From the NCBI GenBank assembly GCA_047967505.1, contig CM106540.1: DNA of 64,000 bases; one strand, written 5' to 3'. This DNA comes from Dipteris shenzhenensis (Eukaryota; Polypodiophyta; Polypodiopsida; Gleicheniales). Under the pieces are notes generated by a model that saw only the letters and a program-made list of their open reading frames with translations, was not told where the DNA came from and made no database searches. A program made the position numbers and the translations under genes. Of this stretch, positions 20,680 through 32,960 are shown piece after piece. Numbering within the stretch: the stretch's first letter is position 1; each line of letters begins with the position of its first letter.

Positions 20680-23600
20680 GAAGAAGACCAGGTGTTAAGT
20701 TTGTAGTCATGGCAACAGACGATTCGTTTGATCCAAACAAACTTGTGGCAGATGCTTTGAAGAGTCTTCAGGAGGCTGTAAGTTCTGTTTTTGAGTTTCA
20801 GCTTAGTTTGCACGCAAGGTATATGTAAATTTGCACGATTGGATATATTCTAGTCTCACAAAGGTTTAGTTTGAACTTTGCACACAAGAATCATGCATGG
20901 ATTATGTGATCATGTGCCTGCTTGGTTGCTTCTACATTTCCGCATCTTTGGGGTGCAACCATGTGTTGTCGTGCAGATTTGTTGCTGTTTCGTTTCCATT
21001 TATGGCCTTATTCACAGCATTTTTAAAGCTGGTTTCTGCTGCTGAAATGTTATTGCAGAATCTTGCTCTGCACATGACCTCTGATTGTGTGATACTGATA
21101 TTTGTTTATGGTGTTTGAAATCTAGTGGGACAAGACTGAAGACAAGCTAGCCCTTGGCAGTTTGGGATTTGCAGCTTTCCTTTTTGTATGGGCATCCACA
21201 GGCCTTGTCAGTGTATGTAACATCTGGCATTGCAATGTATTCTCGAAGAGGACCTGGGTGCAGTCATTATTGTCATATTATTTTGTTTGGAGTATTATCG
21301 CTGTATTTCTAACAATTTGTCAAGGTAGACAACTTAGTGGCTAGTCACAGTGACCTTGGATGATGGGTGGATGCCACTGGATGCAGTGTGATACTATCAC
21401 ACATCAAGACAATCAGATCACCAAAAAATTTTAGTTCAATTGGTCGAAATTATATACAGAGGTTGCCTGCCCTTACTATGGCGGTTTTATGGACAGTTAC
21501 AGTGTATGCGGATATTGGTGAGCTGGGTGTGTCCATTTTAGTGCGACCAGTGGACAGCATGGCTTTTTGCCTTGTCAGACTCAAAGGAAAAGGGCCTTGG
21601 TGATCATGAGAGCCATGATGCTGTTTGGATATTCTATATCCCACAATCATGTTCAGTATATATAATGTTACCATACCAGGAGCATCATCGAACAGGCCCA
21701 TAGACTTTTAGGAACATATCAATGTCTGCTCTTAGCAGGTAGATGCTATGTTAAAAAATCACTGAGAAAAGGACCTTTGATCAAATCTTGAGAATTAACC
21801 ATGCAATTCAGCAATCCAAAATGCGCTGATCATGGGAAAAAGAGAAAATATATCTGGCTAAAAACCAGCCTGTTTCCTTAGAACCCAACTCACTGCTTAG
21901 GGTATCTCAGGTAGATGCTACGTTGTTCCCAGAGAACTCAAATGTAAGACCCAGCAGGGTTCTTCAAGGATTAATCCTTCGGTGAAGGCATTCTCACAAT
22001 GTGAGACATTTGAATAGAGAAAGACACATGAATAGAAATCCTGAAAATGAGACGGATTATTCATCAGATTTGAAATCAGTTTTTGTCCATGTTGCAGCTT
22101 GCTAATATCATTGTGAGACATTTGAATAGAGAAAAAGACTCATGAATAGAAATCTTGAAAATGAGACGGATTAATAAGATCTGAAGTCAGGTTTTGTCCT
22201 TGTTGTAGCTTGCTGATACTGCAATAAATTCTTTCTATCTTAAGTGGTGCGTCGCCCCATCAGCTAGATTGTGCAAGCATTTTTTGCTGAGGCATGCTTG
22301 TTTGGGGGAGACTAAAATGAAACCATGATAGTCTCCACAAGCAATTGTAGCTTGAATGCACTTTTTGATTAGCCTCCTCCTTTAGTGCTAGCCTTTGTCA
22401 TAGATGAGTCTGCCCTTCATCTCTGGAGTGCTAACAAAAACTAGTGGATGCTCAAGTATGTGTGGGTGTGTGGATTTGTATTTGTGAGAGCATATGTCTA
22501 TACTATGGTCTACACCCATCCTTTGGCACTGATAATGTCGGTGGGGATCTCATAGAAGCTAGTCCTTCTATGGGTTATGGAGTATATGGTTTTTGACCTT
22601 GGGAGTGATTGTCATAAGATTGAAAGTGCACTATGTGTCATGTTTTTAGAGGATGAGTTTGGGCATGTTCTTGGGTTCACCTAGGTTGTGGCTTGCTGAT
22701 ATTGCGATAAACTTTTTCTAATTTAAGTGGTGCGTTGCCTTTTCAGTTAGATTTTCAAAGCATTTTTTTTGCTTATACATGCTCGTTCGGGAGGGAATAA
22801 AATAAAATCAGTATAGTCTTCATAAGGACTTATAGCTTGAATGAAGAATTGTGGACTTTTGATTAGCCTCTCCTTTAGTATTAGCCTTTGTCATGGCTGA
22901 GTCTGGCCTTCACCTTTGGGATGCTAACAGATACTCAGTACGAGGACCTTTTATAAATAGATGCTCAAGTTTGTGTGTGAGCATATGCTTATACTATTGT
23001 CTACACCCACCGGTTGGGGCCCCATGACATCGATGGCGATGCCATAGTAGCTAGTCCCTGCTATTCGTGATGAATTTTATGGTTTTTAACCTTTTGAGTG
23101 ATTGTCATGAGATTGATAGTGCACTATGAGTTATGTTTTAGAGGATGAGTTTGGGCATGTTCCTTGGATTCATCTAGATATATATGAGTTGTCTCATCTT
23201 TGATTGCTTCAAAAGAGAAGTACGAGAACAAAAAAATATTATATGGAGTCAAAATCATGATTAGCAAGCAAGTTGTTTTAGAAACCAATCCTTTTTCTCT
23301 CTTGATCTAGCAACGATCTGGATATTGCAAGTCTAAAGCATCAAAGGTTCCTAGGATGAGACAATAGCTCATAGCTCTAAGCTAGTCAGAGGTATTGTGG
23401 ACTTAAAATTGCAAGCCTTGGAAGTTGAGGTATGCTTGGTTATAGCACACTTAGCTTCCTTTGGTTCTTTCCATGGCTGAATGATATTTTTACAAGACAA
23501 AGACTGCAAAGCCTTATCTTAATGGAGGATTGCCTGCTGTGTACCATCCTTTCAAGAAACACACTTTTTTAACATTGGTAATTTATGTGTTAGTGAAAAG

Positions 23601-26600
23601 TGTTTAAGTGGGCTTGGACCTTTCTTTTTCTTGCAATTTATGTCTTACTGAATAGTGTTTAAATGGGCTTGGACTTTCTTTTTCTTGTAATCCTTGGACA
23701 ATGTTGTACTAGGAGAGTGAGTTAGCGCAAGGGATGGGCCCCTTTTGGCCCCTTCAACACCACACCACAAAGCCCTCTGGGATCTAGACTAATGAGATCA
23801 TAGGTGGTGACCATCTACCATACGCCCCGGTCATTCTGTTAGTAGCTCTCAATTTCAATATCAACTTTTTGCATTAGCCCAACCGATTTGGTTGATTACA
23901 AATATATCTAAAAGACATGTAATTATAGGGGTTTTGTGCAAGGAGGTTTAAAAAGCGTTCCACAAAAGTTTTAGAAATTATTAGAAAAATTCAAACAATG
24001 ATCAAGAGGTTTTTAAAACACGTTCCGTAAAAGTTTTAGAAATTATTAGAAAGGTTTGAACAACAATCCATACTTATGATTTATAAATTTTCAAAACTCC
24101 GTGGACCCTATAGGACATTTAAAACACTTAGATGTGATGCCACTCATGAAGATCTATCGATTTTCAGCAAAAACCTAAGTTTTGGCAAAAAATAGAGTTC
24201 ATGTTATAATTTATGAAGTCCTAACACTTGACATTTACCTTCTTGACAGTTTCACATTAAAGTCATTCTTGAGTACTTACATCTTGTGTATTTACATCGG
24301 TCCAGTTTTTCATTTAAGGCAAGAATTTTGAGTCTTGGTGCATAAGTTGAGTTGTGAAGGTTGTTCAAGGCCTCAACACTGCAATTAGCAAGCAACAAAC
24401 AATTTTAAGGGACTAATACAATCTATTCTAGCTAAAGAAAAGTAGGCTTATGCACTAAAAATACTTCAAAATTTTTACATCGAGGATTAGGTAGTGTACC
24501 TTCTCTCTCAAGAAACACACCATCTTAGCATCATGAATTTTCTTGCATCTAATGTTTTACTGGATAGCTTTAGACCGGCTTGGACTTTTCATGTTCTTTT
24601 AATCCTTGGACAACATATTATCCCCCTATCCCTTTTATGATTCTTTATAGTCAAGGTTGACGAATTCAAGCAGAAAAGGTTGTATTAAAGTTAAACTTGT
24701 AAACTTTATTTGTTTGAATTTTACAACGTGGGTTTGTTTACCTATTTATTAACTTTGTCCCATCAAAGGCCAGATTTAGAGCACAATGTATCTGTAGTCC
24801 AATATTGAGCCCATAATGAAGCTTGAGCTTCTTGAGCTTAATGATGGTTTTGTATGGTTTTTTGTATCATGAGTTTTGAAAGCTTGAGCTTAAAACTGAG
24901 TCTCTAGAAATAAAAATTTCTCATCTCAATGGATGGTTAGTACTTTAACCTCATTACTCAATAAACTCTTTGAAGCTCAAGCAAGAATCTATATTTAAAA
25001 AATGACTATGACATCATCTGCATCTAGTACTGTGCCAGCGATGCCTCATTGGTGAGGGCATTTCTGTCTTGAATAGTTGCAATCGTGCTCATTGAAGAGT
25101 TAGTCAAACCAATCTTATTGAATGGACAGAAGTGACAAGATTTTCATAGGTCGAAATCTACATTCGTGAGCTGCAAGTTACTAAAGCTAGTTTATCTTTA
25201 GGCAGTAAGGCATAAATGGATGTACTTGCATGGTAGTAAGCAAGTTCCCAGTACTTGGATGAACAAATGTAGCATTACTGGGTATGACCTTCTATTGTCC
25301 CTTGTTCATGCCTCATTAACCGGCTGTAAAGATTGTAACATCTGGAAAGTTTGGATAATACTAGTAGATGGGATCTTTTAACACAAATATTGATTTGCTC
25401 TTTTGTGGCTGACTTCAAGCCAGAAAAGGACCACTAATTTGACCAGTTTCTTGGTCAGCACTTTACTGCATTGATATAGTCCTGTTTGCCTAGATGTGTA
25501 CTGTAGTGTTTTCATGTTGGTGTAACTGTCTGAATATGGTCCACTGGGCATTGCCTACCCATTCCAGTCCCTCTTGAAGCTTTGAGTCCTTCCTATTGAA
25601 AAGCAAAGGATACCCTAGTTTGCATGTTCTCTGCTTAGTTGTCGAGCTGACTTCCGTACTCTCCATGATTTACGTATTTTTGCTCATTCCATAGCAACTC
25701 AACATTTGATCAAGGATGTTTACTTAGTGGTAAGTGATAATGCCAGGATATTTTCAAGTTTACTTAGTAGTAAGTGATAATGGGCATGTGCATTTATAAA
25801 GAGCATTGGTGCTAGCTCTGGAAATGTTAATTACAGTGATGTTTCTAGTATGCTTCTGTAATGATGTGAAAATATGGCACTAGTCTCCTCTCCTATATGG
25901 CGGGAATAAACTTTGATCATGTGAGAGGTCTTAGGAATGGTGCTCTTTTTTTGGAGTCGAAGTATCAATGTTGGGGGATGTGCATCGGCCATGGAGTGTA
26001 TTAAATGTATGACAAGGGGCTTCACTCCCTTCCTAATGGGCCACTCAACCCCTTACATTACTCCCTTACATTAATCCTACGCCCCCCTTTTCCCTTCTCT
26101 TTTCATTCCTCCCACTCCTCCCTTTTCATGCCTGTCCTCTCCTCCTTCACTCCCCTTTCTCCCCTCTCCTTTCTTCCCTTGTCACACCCTTCTCCTTTTT
26201 AACTTTCACAATTGCTCTAGCACGGTTTGCTAAAGTTCTGTTCTTCCTTTCAGCTACTGCATTCTGTTAAGGAGTTCTGCACATGATGCAATAGATTTTC
26301 CTCCATGACATGCCATGGTCTGGCCTTTTTCTTTAAGACTCCACACATAAGAATGTATATCATCCCTTACCAGGGTTATAGGGGTTATGCCACTTTGTTT
26401 TAGAAAACATCTGCCTGGTTTTCTGAGATGATGTAAACATTTTAGGATTTCTTTTGTGTATTATATATTAATGCTTTATTTTGTGGAGGATGTGTACAGG
26501 CCATTGATAAATTGCCGCTAATTCCGAGCATCTTTGAGTTGGTCGGTATCTTATTTTCAGTGGTAAGATTCTTTTGTACCAAGTCTTTTGCTGACTTCTT

Positions 26601-27844
26601 AATAGTTTGTTATAAATGTCTTTAAAGTTTTACTTTCTTGTTACATGTCTTTTTTTATTTTTTGTCTCTGCGCTCAATGTGACACTTCAAATTTCTCATA
26701 TCAATGTACTTGCCAAGAGTTGAAGCACACTATTCATGGGCACACCAGCAGCCTAAACATCCACCTCAGAGGTTTGCTGTGTGCATATGTAACTTGTGTA
26801 TTCACACGTGCATGTACATGACCAGGTTGTTGGGTGGGTGTGGGGTGCTAGTACAAGGGTGGGTGCAGGTAGTTTGTACATGGATGTTTGGGGTTGTAAT
26901 GTGGGCTATGTGTGTGTGGGGGGGGGTGGGTGGGATTTCTTTTTGTTGATTCAGTAGCGTCTTCGCGCACGCTTTCCTTCTGCTACATTTGGAAAGCTTT
27001 TGTGGCTCTTTGGGATCCACCCGCAACGATAGGAGTTCGACTTGTTCTTTGTATGGGTTAGATATTGGGCACTCTGGACCATATGGAAAGACAGGAATCA
27101 AAAAGTCTTTCATGAGCCCACCTCTTCCATGTTCTTTTACTTTCGCATGTCCCTCAAGCAATCACTCTATGATTGCTTGTCTGTTTGGCAGATAGACTAT
27201 GCTGTCTACTTGTCTTATACTGAGATTTTCTGATTTTGTATTGGCTGATCTCTGCTTTGGAGACGGTCTTTTTGTAATATAAAGTTACATGGATTTCACA
27301 AAAAAAAAAAAAGGCGTGTTGGGGTGAGGTGCAGCAGGGGGGGCGGAATGGTTGGAGGTTGTAAGGGCGTGCATACAGATGCTTGGGTGCATTGGGTTAT
27401 GATGCAGGCTGAGGGCATGATGTGTGCGTGTCTTCGTTTTCCCTCCCCTTATAGAGACCACCTTTATAAAAGCCTCTTGGGTTGGATCATATGTATCCCC
27501 CTCAGTCCATCTTCATATCCAAAGTCAAGGTTTTGTTACATATGCTTGTTTGTGATAAAGCTAGCACATATCTAAACTTCTAAAGTTCCACTGCTTTATT
27601 TCCAGGAAATGTTTTTGATGTTTTCTGACACATTTCTGGCTGGTGCAGTGGTTTGTGTATCGCTACCTTCTTTTCAAACCAGACAGGTAATTTTTGTATT
27701 ATGTGGCATGGCAAACTTGTTTTGCAAAGACAAATCGTAATGCTGTGTTATTTTACATTGAGTGCTTTATGTTGCAGGGAGGAATTACTAAAAAAAATAA
27801 ATGATTCCTTGGCGAAAATTACTGGATCAGATGTCGAAGAATAG
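20680..27844 (+). CDS. CURT1: CURT1-family thylakoid curvature protein (split gene, first exon not found)
   Basis: CURT1 proteins are small chloroplast membrane proteins that bend thylakoids at grana margins. Five exons with GT-AG borders are visible: 20,680-20,777, 21,126-21,212, 26,500-26,562, 27,649-27,686 and 27,778-27,844 (stop TAG). Translated in order they give RRRPGVKFVVMATDDS (probable transit-peptide end, cleavage near VVM/A), DALKSLQEA/WDKTEDKLALG, a first membrane segment (FAAFLFVWASTGLVS), AIDKLPLIPSIFELVG with the second (ILFSV/WFVYRYLLFK), and the C-terminal helix PDREELLKKINDSLAKITG. This is the family's full mature domain. Introns are 348, 5,287, 1,086 and 91 nt. The frame is intact. 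Which of CURT1A-D it matches is uncertain; the upstream exon is missing. Confidence 0.9.
22001..22224 (+). repeat. 112-bp tandem duplication in CURT1 intron 3
   Basis: GTGAGACATTTGAATAGAGA at 22,001 and again at 22,113 begins two units. Both continue with CATGAATAGAAATC, GAAAATGAGACGGATTA and TTTTGTCC.TGTTG.AGCTTG. They differ at a handful of positions and small gaps. Confidence 0.8.
22195..23175 (+). repeat. About 485-bp tandem duplication in CURT1 intron 3
   Basis: Two successive units (about 22,195-22,680 and 22,680-23,175) share GCTTGCTGAT, AAGTGGTGCGT, TAGCTTGAATG, GATTAGCCTC, GGATGCTCAAGT, CTACACCCA, GAGTGATTGTCAT and GAGGATGAGTTTGGGCATGT in order. Part of the unit also occurs at 20,298-20,480. 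Divergence is substantial, so the duplication is old. No coding capacity is evident. Confidence 0.75.
23570..24075 (+). repeat. Small tandem duplications in CURT1 intron 3
   Basis: AGTGTTTAAGTGGGCTTGGAC recurs about 65 bases later with one change (near 23,597 and 23,657), with a relic near 24,560. A second pair around 23,945 and 24,005 shares CGTTCCACAAAAGTTTTAGA / CGTTCCGTAAAAGTTTTAGA followed by AATTATTAGAAA. The rest of the intron (to 26,499) is AT-rich apart from a pyrimidine-rich stretch at about 26,080-26,200, and I see nothing else in it. Confidence 0.6.
26940..27312 (+). mobile_element. 5'-truncated LINE 3' end in CURT1 intron 4
   Basis: The frame at 27,042-27,233 reads FFVWVRYWALWTIWKDRNQK then VFHEP..., the WxxWKDRN motif found at the C-terminal end of plant LINE reverse transcriptases, and stops. 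About 70 bases later the fragment ends in a run of A (27,300-27,312). It lies in sense orientation between exons 26,500-26,562 and 27,649-27,686. The left boundary is uncertain. Confidence 0.65.
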
Positions 27845-28845
27845 CTGTTGAGTAGTCCGAATTAGATTTTTCTCAGGATTGATAAGCCATTTATATTCTT
27901 GAATACACAGGGTTTAAAAAAGGCACAAGCTTTAGAACTATGAGCATGGAAAGGCAAAGCCAGCATTTATTATGCTCCAAGAGGTGCTATCTCCTTTTGG
28001 TTGTCTGCAGTGCGAAATAAAGCATGAATCGGCATTCAAATTCATTTTTGTAACTATGTAGGAACAGATGCTGAGGGTAGAGAAACGGATATCAAGTTCC
28101 ATAGAATCTGATTCAAAGAGCCTTGGTTTTCTGTTTTTAAAGTTCTTGGAGGAAAAGCTTAAGCCATGCAGCAAGCTAGGTAGTATCTTTCAGCTTGTCA
28201 TCTGCAGGCATGCGACAGACTGAAGAATATAAGAGTGCTTTAGATGGTTTCTGCAAGTGTTCTTACTATCTGTGAAGCTGCCTCAAGGAAACTCGTGGCA
28301 GATAGAGAGAATTTGTTGATACCATAGGGTTTGGGTTTTCTTCCTCGGTAAGTCAGATGTGCATCAAAAGAATTACTACTAAACCTAGAACATTAAGCCC
28401 TTCATCAATGCATTACCTCTACCACCTTTCCCATACCTGTTGATTACAATCAAAACCTTGATGCATGAATTAGACACGATGGTCACTATGCCACACTACT
28501 CAAATGACGATCTGCTAGTTACAAACCACCATCTCCAGTCTGACACAAGTTGAAGCTCAAAATTATTATTGAAAGATGTGGAATGGCTGTAATAAGGACT
28601 CCTGCGATGGGATCCAGTTATGGATGGTAATGGTTTCTCTGTTTGTTGAGTGGGGCTATTAAACCTTTTAGAGAGCGTTCCTACTATTGTTCCTTAAATC
28701 TTCATGCAAGTTGCTTGTGAAGTTTCTTGCATCGACAATGAAAAGTTTACTCCAGCATTAAATTTCGTTGTTGGAATTCTAAAATAACATGAGGCACATT
28801 TAAGATATTTCTTTTCCGACTGGTATTAATTTCTGAGAGTTTCCT
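27845..28845. other. CURT1 3' UTR and downstream spacer
   Basis: The first 260 bases after the TAG are the probable 3' UTR, being the part conserved in the downstream duplicate; it includes GAAATAAAG at about 28,015. The rest to 28,845 has no frame with recognisable content. Confidence 0.5.
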
Positions 28846-29157
28846 GGGAGGGATTACTAAAAAAAAAAACTGGTCCTTTGTGAAAATTATTGGATCAAGA
28901 TAGCCATGAATAGCTGTTGAGATACCCGAATTAGATTTTGCTTAGGATTGGCAAGCCATTTATTCTTCAATTCAAAGGGTTTTAATCCAGAAATTTAGCA
29001 CGAGCCTAGAACTATGAGCATAGGAAGGCAAAAACCAGCATTTATTATGCTCCAAGAGGGGCTATCTCCTTTTGGTTGTCCGCAGTGCAAAATAAAACAT
29101 TCATTGGCATTTGAATCCATTTTTGTGGGAACTGATGCTTAGGGTAGACAATCGGGT
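28846..29157 (+). pseudogene. Decayed duplicate of CURT1 last exon and 3' UTR
   Basis: GGAGGGATTACTAAAAAAAA here mirrors the start of the true last exon at 27,778, and the next 300 bases follow the true exon and 3' UTR: AATTATTGGATCAAGATAG, GAATAGCTGTTGAG, CGAATTAGATTTTGCT, TTATTATGCTCCAAGAGG, GCTATCTCCTTTTGGTTGTC. The coding part has gained indels and no longer reads as the CURT1 C-terminus. It lies about 1.07 kb downstream of the original in the same orientation, so it looks like a partial tandem duplication of the gene end. Confidence 0.8.
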
Positions 29158-30544
29158 ATCAGTGTATTGCGACAGGCCTCTTCGGTAGTCATTGCTTGTC
29201 ACAGCGGCACCTCCACAACTTGTCATGCGAACCTTAGGCACAACTAAGGTTCGCAACCCCATCGCACCTCGTTCCCTACTTGATCCTTAAGGGCTTGCCT
29301 CCTAGCTTGGGCTCGCACTCACGCTTGTAGCTCCTTTATGGGTCAGCTCACCGTTACAACATTCCTGTGTCTTGTTGCCTTGATTGGTACATCCCTTGGA
29401 CTGCCCACTGGTTTCTACATTGCGGCATGCCTCAACCTAGACAGTCGTTTCGGGACCCTTAGCTTCACGCTCCCTTTTTGGGCTGCTCTTGGTTCCACGG
29501 GTCCTGGAGCGCATCTCCCAGCTAGAAGGCTCTTGGCTGTTATGGAACCCCCTCGGGCTGCTCTCAAGATCCTTCCTTCATTTGGGCACTTGCATGCAGG
29601 CTCGCGCCCTAGGTCTCATGGTCATGGCCCTATATGTGACATCTCAGCTTAGACCAACTAGTTCACATGTTAGTAGCCTTTGGCACATGGTCGGCTTGCT
29701 TGATCCCTTGGGCTCTCCCTCACAGAGATGTGTCCTAGCTTGGTCTGGTTCACAAGTTTATTACCCAACGCTCAACACGCACCTTGCATTGGTCCTATGT
29801 GCACTCAATCCTTGCCCACTGTTTAGCGTTCTTGTGACACGTGCTCAATGACAAGGGGCAAGGAGTTTATAATGTTGATAGCTAAACGTTCCCTTTTCAT
29901 TTGGTGGCTCTTCATTTGCTCACTAGCTCACAAGGCACCTCGTAGGAGAGAACTCAGATCTCCCATATACTAACCTCTCTTGAGAGACTTTGAGCTCTCT
30001 CTTAAGCGTGTGAATATTGGTATCAAACCCTAACTTCAAACAAGGTTGACTAGTATGAGTTGCCACGCACCCACCCATGGTACAAAGCCTAATTTTGATT
30101 CAGGAATGCCTTGAAAGAGTGGTCATGCACCCTCTAACTTTAACGTTAACTTCAAGAATGATTGCCTTGTCATAACGCGGGGCTTATAATGAAAGAATTA
30201 TCGAGTTGAGGGGACTACCTTGTATACATAAAGATAAAAATATTCACATGGACAAACGCCTTCTGCGCGGATCTATCTTGATGTGTAGGGGAGCATGCTT
30301 CATAACACCAACATTGGTACTGGCAACCCAGTGGATCCCGCCACTAGGGCCATAGGCTTGAGATTGCCTCTATGACTGGTATTAGGCCCACAACAGTGTT
30401 TCCTCCACCAGCTTTCCAAACGGTGCTATCAGATGAGCCAATGCGCATCCTAGTGAATGTATTAGGAAGGGGGCCACCCCATCCTCGGCCACACACATAT
30501 TTCTAGCAGGGATCACCAATCCCTCTAGGAGTCGACCCATAGCT
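29158..30544. other. No gene recognised; possible LTR-element 5' region
   Basis: Overlapping frames at 29,338-29,652 and 29,489-29,851 have no domain I know. The segment contains TTGGTATCAAACC (about 30,018) and CAACATTGGTACTGGCAACC (about 30,308), both resembling the junction between an LTR end and a primer-binding site. A gag fragment follows, so this may be the LTR and leader of a Ty3 element. The evidence is weak. Confidence 0.3.
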
Positions 30545-30784
30545 ATCTCCAAATTGATAACTAAATTTCTTGGGGAAGGAGATCCGGTCTCCCACGTGGA
30601 GCGATTCGAGCAAATATGTAAAGCATTTGGTGCTCCCAGAGATCTAGAAATGGTTAATGCTTTTGGCCTCAGTCTGGATGGCAAGGCAGGCCAATGGTAT
30701 AGTGCCCTTAGCTCGGAAAATAAACTCAACTGGGAGGCATTATGGAAGGGTCATTGTTTGCTTGGGTGTAGCCATTTTTGGTGA
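30545..30784 (+). pseudogene. Ty3 gag N-terminal fragment
   Basis: The peptide reads ITKFLGEGDPVSHVERFEQI, then FGLSLDGKAGQWYSAL and NWEALWK. The pattern of KF.G..DP..H...F, SL.G.A..WY..L and W is the start of the Retrotrans_gag capsid domain. The frame then leaves the family (HCLLGCSHFW) and stops, so only about 70 residues remain. Confidence 0.7.
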
Positions 30785-31660
30785 GGTTCAGGGACTTTTT
30801 TGTATACAGGTATCTTGCATGACCACCCATAACTTATGTATTGCTCAACAGAATTCGGCAAACTTTATCTTCAAGTTGTGGTACACATTCCAAACTTGAA
30901 TATGAGAGCAATATATTATGGAATAAGGATTTAGAACAAGAATGTTAAAGCATTACAAGTGCTATGTTGCATGTGAAGCATGCATCTTGAAGACTATATG
31001 ATATAGCAATTTATTCAAAAACATCAAAATTTTGTTCTATATATACATGCAACCAAGTAATCATTCAAAAGTACACTACGTGAGCTTCTCCTCAACCCAA
31101 GGACACACTTAAATGAGATCATTATGCATGGGTTAACAGGCCTCTAATGTTGTGCTAAAGTGATGCATATCCATTTGAGGGCACGCTCTATAATATTTTT
31201 TTCATTTGTTGAAAACAAAAATGGATTCAAAATTTGAAATCCAAACTATTGGAACTAGTGCATAGTGGTCTTAAAACATTGATAGTTGGTGGTATCTAGG
31301 TTCACCCTAAAATGGAAGAAGTTGAAAAAGTGCAATTTGTGCATGTGAAGATATTTTAATAAATCTAATACTATTTAGAATTTTGAATTGTTTCTTTTTC
31401 CATGCACTTATTATATGGCTCATAAGCATGCTAAAGGTTATTGCATTTAATAATACACAACATCAAACCCGATAGCATGTCCTTTGGTCTATTTATGTTT
31501 TGAATCATTTCAGGTCACATTGTACTTGTTTGGGATATCTAATTTTGCTAGCGTGTATCGTCGGAGGGGGGGAAAACTGACGGCGGCTTAAATTTTGCTA
31601 CTCGTAATTTTAAATTTTTAGATTTCGTGTCCATCAAATCTTGAAAGATTAAGTACTTGC
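30785..31660. other. AT-rich spacer without recognisable features
   Basis: No open frame with recognisable content on either strand and no clear repeat. A short G-rich patch (GGAGGGGGGGA) sits near 31,563. Confidence 0.5.
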
Positions 31661-31814
31661 AACCTGACCTCACTCTATAAAATACCTTGTTGCAATCCGC
31701 ATGCACCTCGACGTGACCTTGCACAGACTTTGGTTTGTCATTGTCTAGATAAGTTGTCTTTTATTCTTTGCTTGCATCACCAGCTAGCTTCTCTGGGTCT
31801 ATTTTAGACTGATA

Positions 31815-32162
31815 GTGGCCATGGCATCAATGGCAACATGCAGCTCGTCATGGCTTGCAAGAGAAGACAGAGGCTGCAAGATAAGAGAGCTGAAAAGCGA
31901 GGCCAAGGCACAAGAAACAGAGTGCGGGTCAAGAAAAGTGTTGGCACGATATCAAATCGACAATGGAAGACACTTTTGCAACATCTGCGAAGGGAGAAAT
32001 AGTGAGAAGAAAAGAATCCTTGTAGAGCAGCAGCAAGAAGCGGTTATAGATGCACGCTTTCGATCATTGTCATCGGAGCGAAGAACACGAGCTGTGGTGT
32101 CACGATTGGTGGGAGCATTCAAGGGAGCAACATCGGGTCATTTAGGTGATTACCAATCTTGA
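31815..32162 (+). CDS. Hypothetical protein, 115 aa
   Basis: A frame opens with GCCATGGC (a good plant start context) and encodes a basic, Arg/Lys/Glu-rich peptide: MAMASMATCSSSWLARED, then GCKIRELKSEAKAQET, a Cys pair in FCNICEG and RRTRAVVSRLVGAFKGA. A TATA box (CTCTATAAAATACC, about 31,671-31,684) lies some 135 bases upstream. I recognise no family. It could be a small gene, the first exon of a transposase, or a chance frame. No splice-supported continuation is evident. Confidence 0.3.
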   Translation: MAMASMATCSSSWLAREDRGCKIRELKSEAKAQETECGSRKVLARYQIDNGRHFCNICEGRNSEKKRILVEQQQEAVIDARFRSLSSERRTRAVVSRLVGAFKGATSGHLGDYQS

Positions 32163-32214
32163 GTATTCACAAGATTTAGACTGCACCCTAAAGTTCGTAG
32201 AGTAACAACCCAAT

Positions 32215-32960
32215 GGTTGTTTGTGATTGAGCTTTGGGATAGTTTACTTGTTTCATTTCTTAAACCAAGCTTGGACTAGATGTGATTGTCCTAAACCAGC
32301 CCGGTGGTTGGAACATCATGCAATCATAGGTTGGTTCAACTCAATTGTTAGTTATGTGATTGTCTTGAATCAGCGTGAATGAACAGACATTAGTTGTTGT
32401 CCAGCTCGGTGGCATGGTTGAGCATAAATTAACAGCAATATATTGTTATTTTACTAAACCAGTCGAGTGGTTGGAACATCATGCAATCGTGGCTGCTTCA
32501 ACTCAATCACTAGTTATGTGATTGTCCTGAACTAGCGTGGTTGAATAGACATTAGTTATTGATCAATCCGGTGGTTGAAATTATTGTATTTCTTAGTGCT
32601 TGAATTCGTTATATTTAATTTCCTGCTATTTAGGTCATATACCACTGTTAAATTGTGAAATTTCAAAATGAAAAGCAATATATTGTTATTTTCTAATGGT
32701 GAAATTCAGGAATGAAAAGTAATATACTTGTTATTGTCTAATATGTGAAGTTGAGACTGTTAGGTTGAACTTGAAATTGTGAGAGTATCCTAAATCGTCC
32801 CAATGGTTGAAATTGTGACTGTCCTAAATGTGTCCTGAATCAACCCGGTGGTTAGTTGTACTAAACGTGCCAAAAACTAGTTCGATGATTGAAATTGTGA
32901 CTGTCCTAAACGAGCGTGGTGGTTGAAAATTATTTTGCTTAATTATATACTTTAATTGGA
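32215..32960 (+). repeat. Diverged direct repeats of a CCGGTGGTTG-type unit
   Basis: ACCAGCCCGGTGGTTGGAAC followed by ATCATGCAATC (about 32,293) returns as ACCAGTCGAGTGGTTGGAAC (about 32,458). Both copies go on to TCAACTCAAT, AGTTATGTGATTGTC and GAACAGACATTAGTT or its variant. Weaker forms (CCCGGTGGTTAG, GTGGTGGTTGAAA) continue to about 32,930. The period is near 165-170 bases at first and then erodes. Confidence 0.6.
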
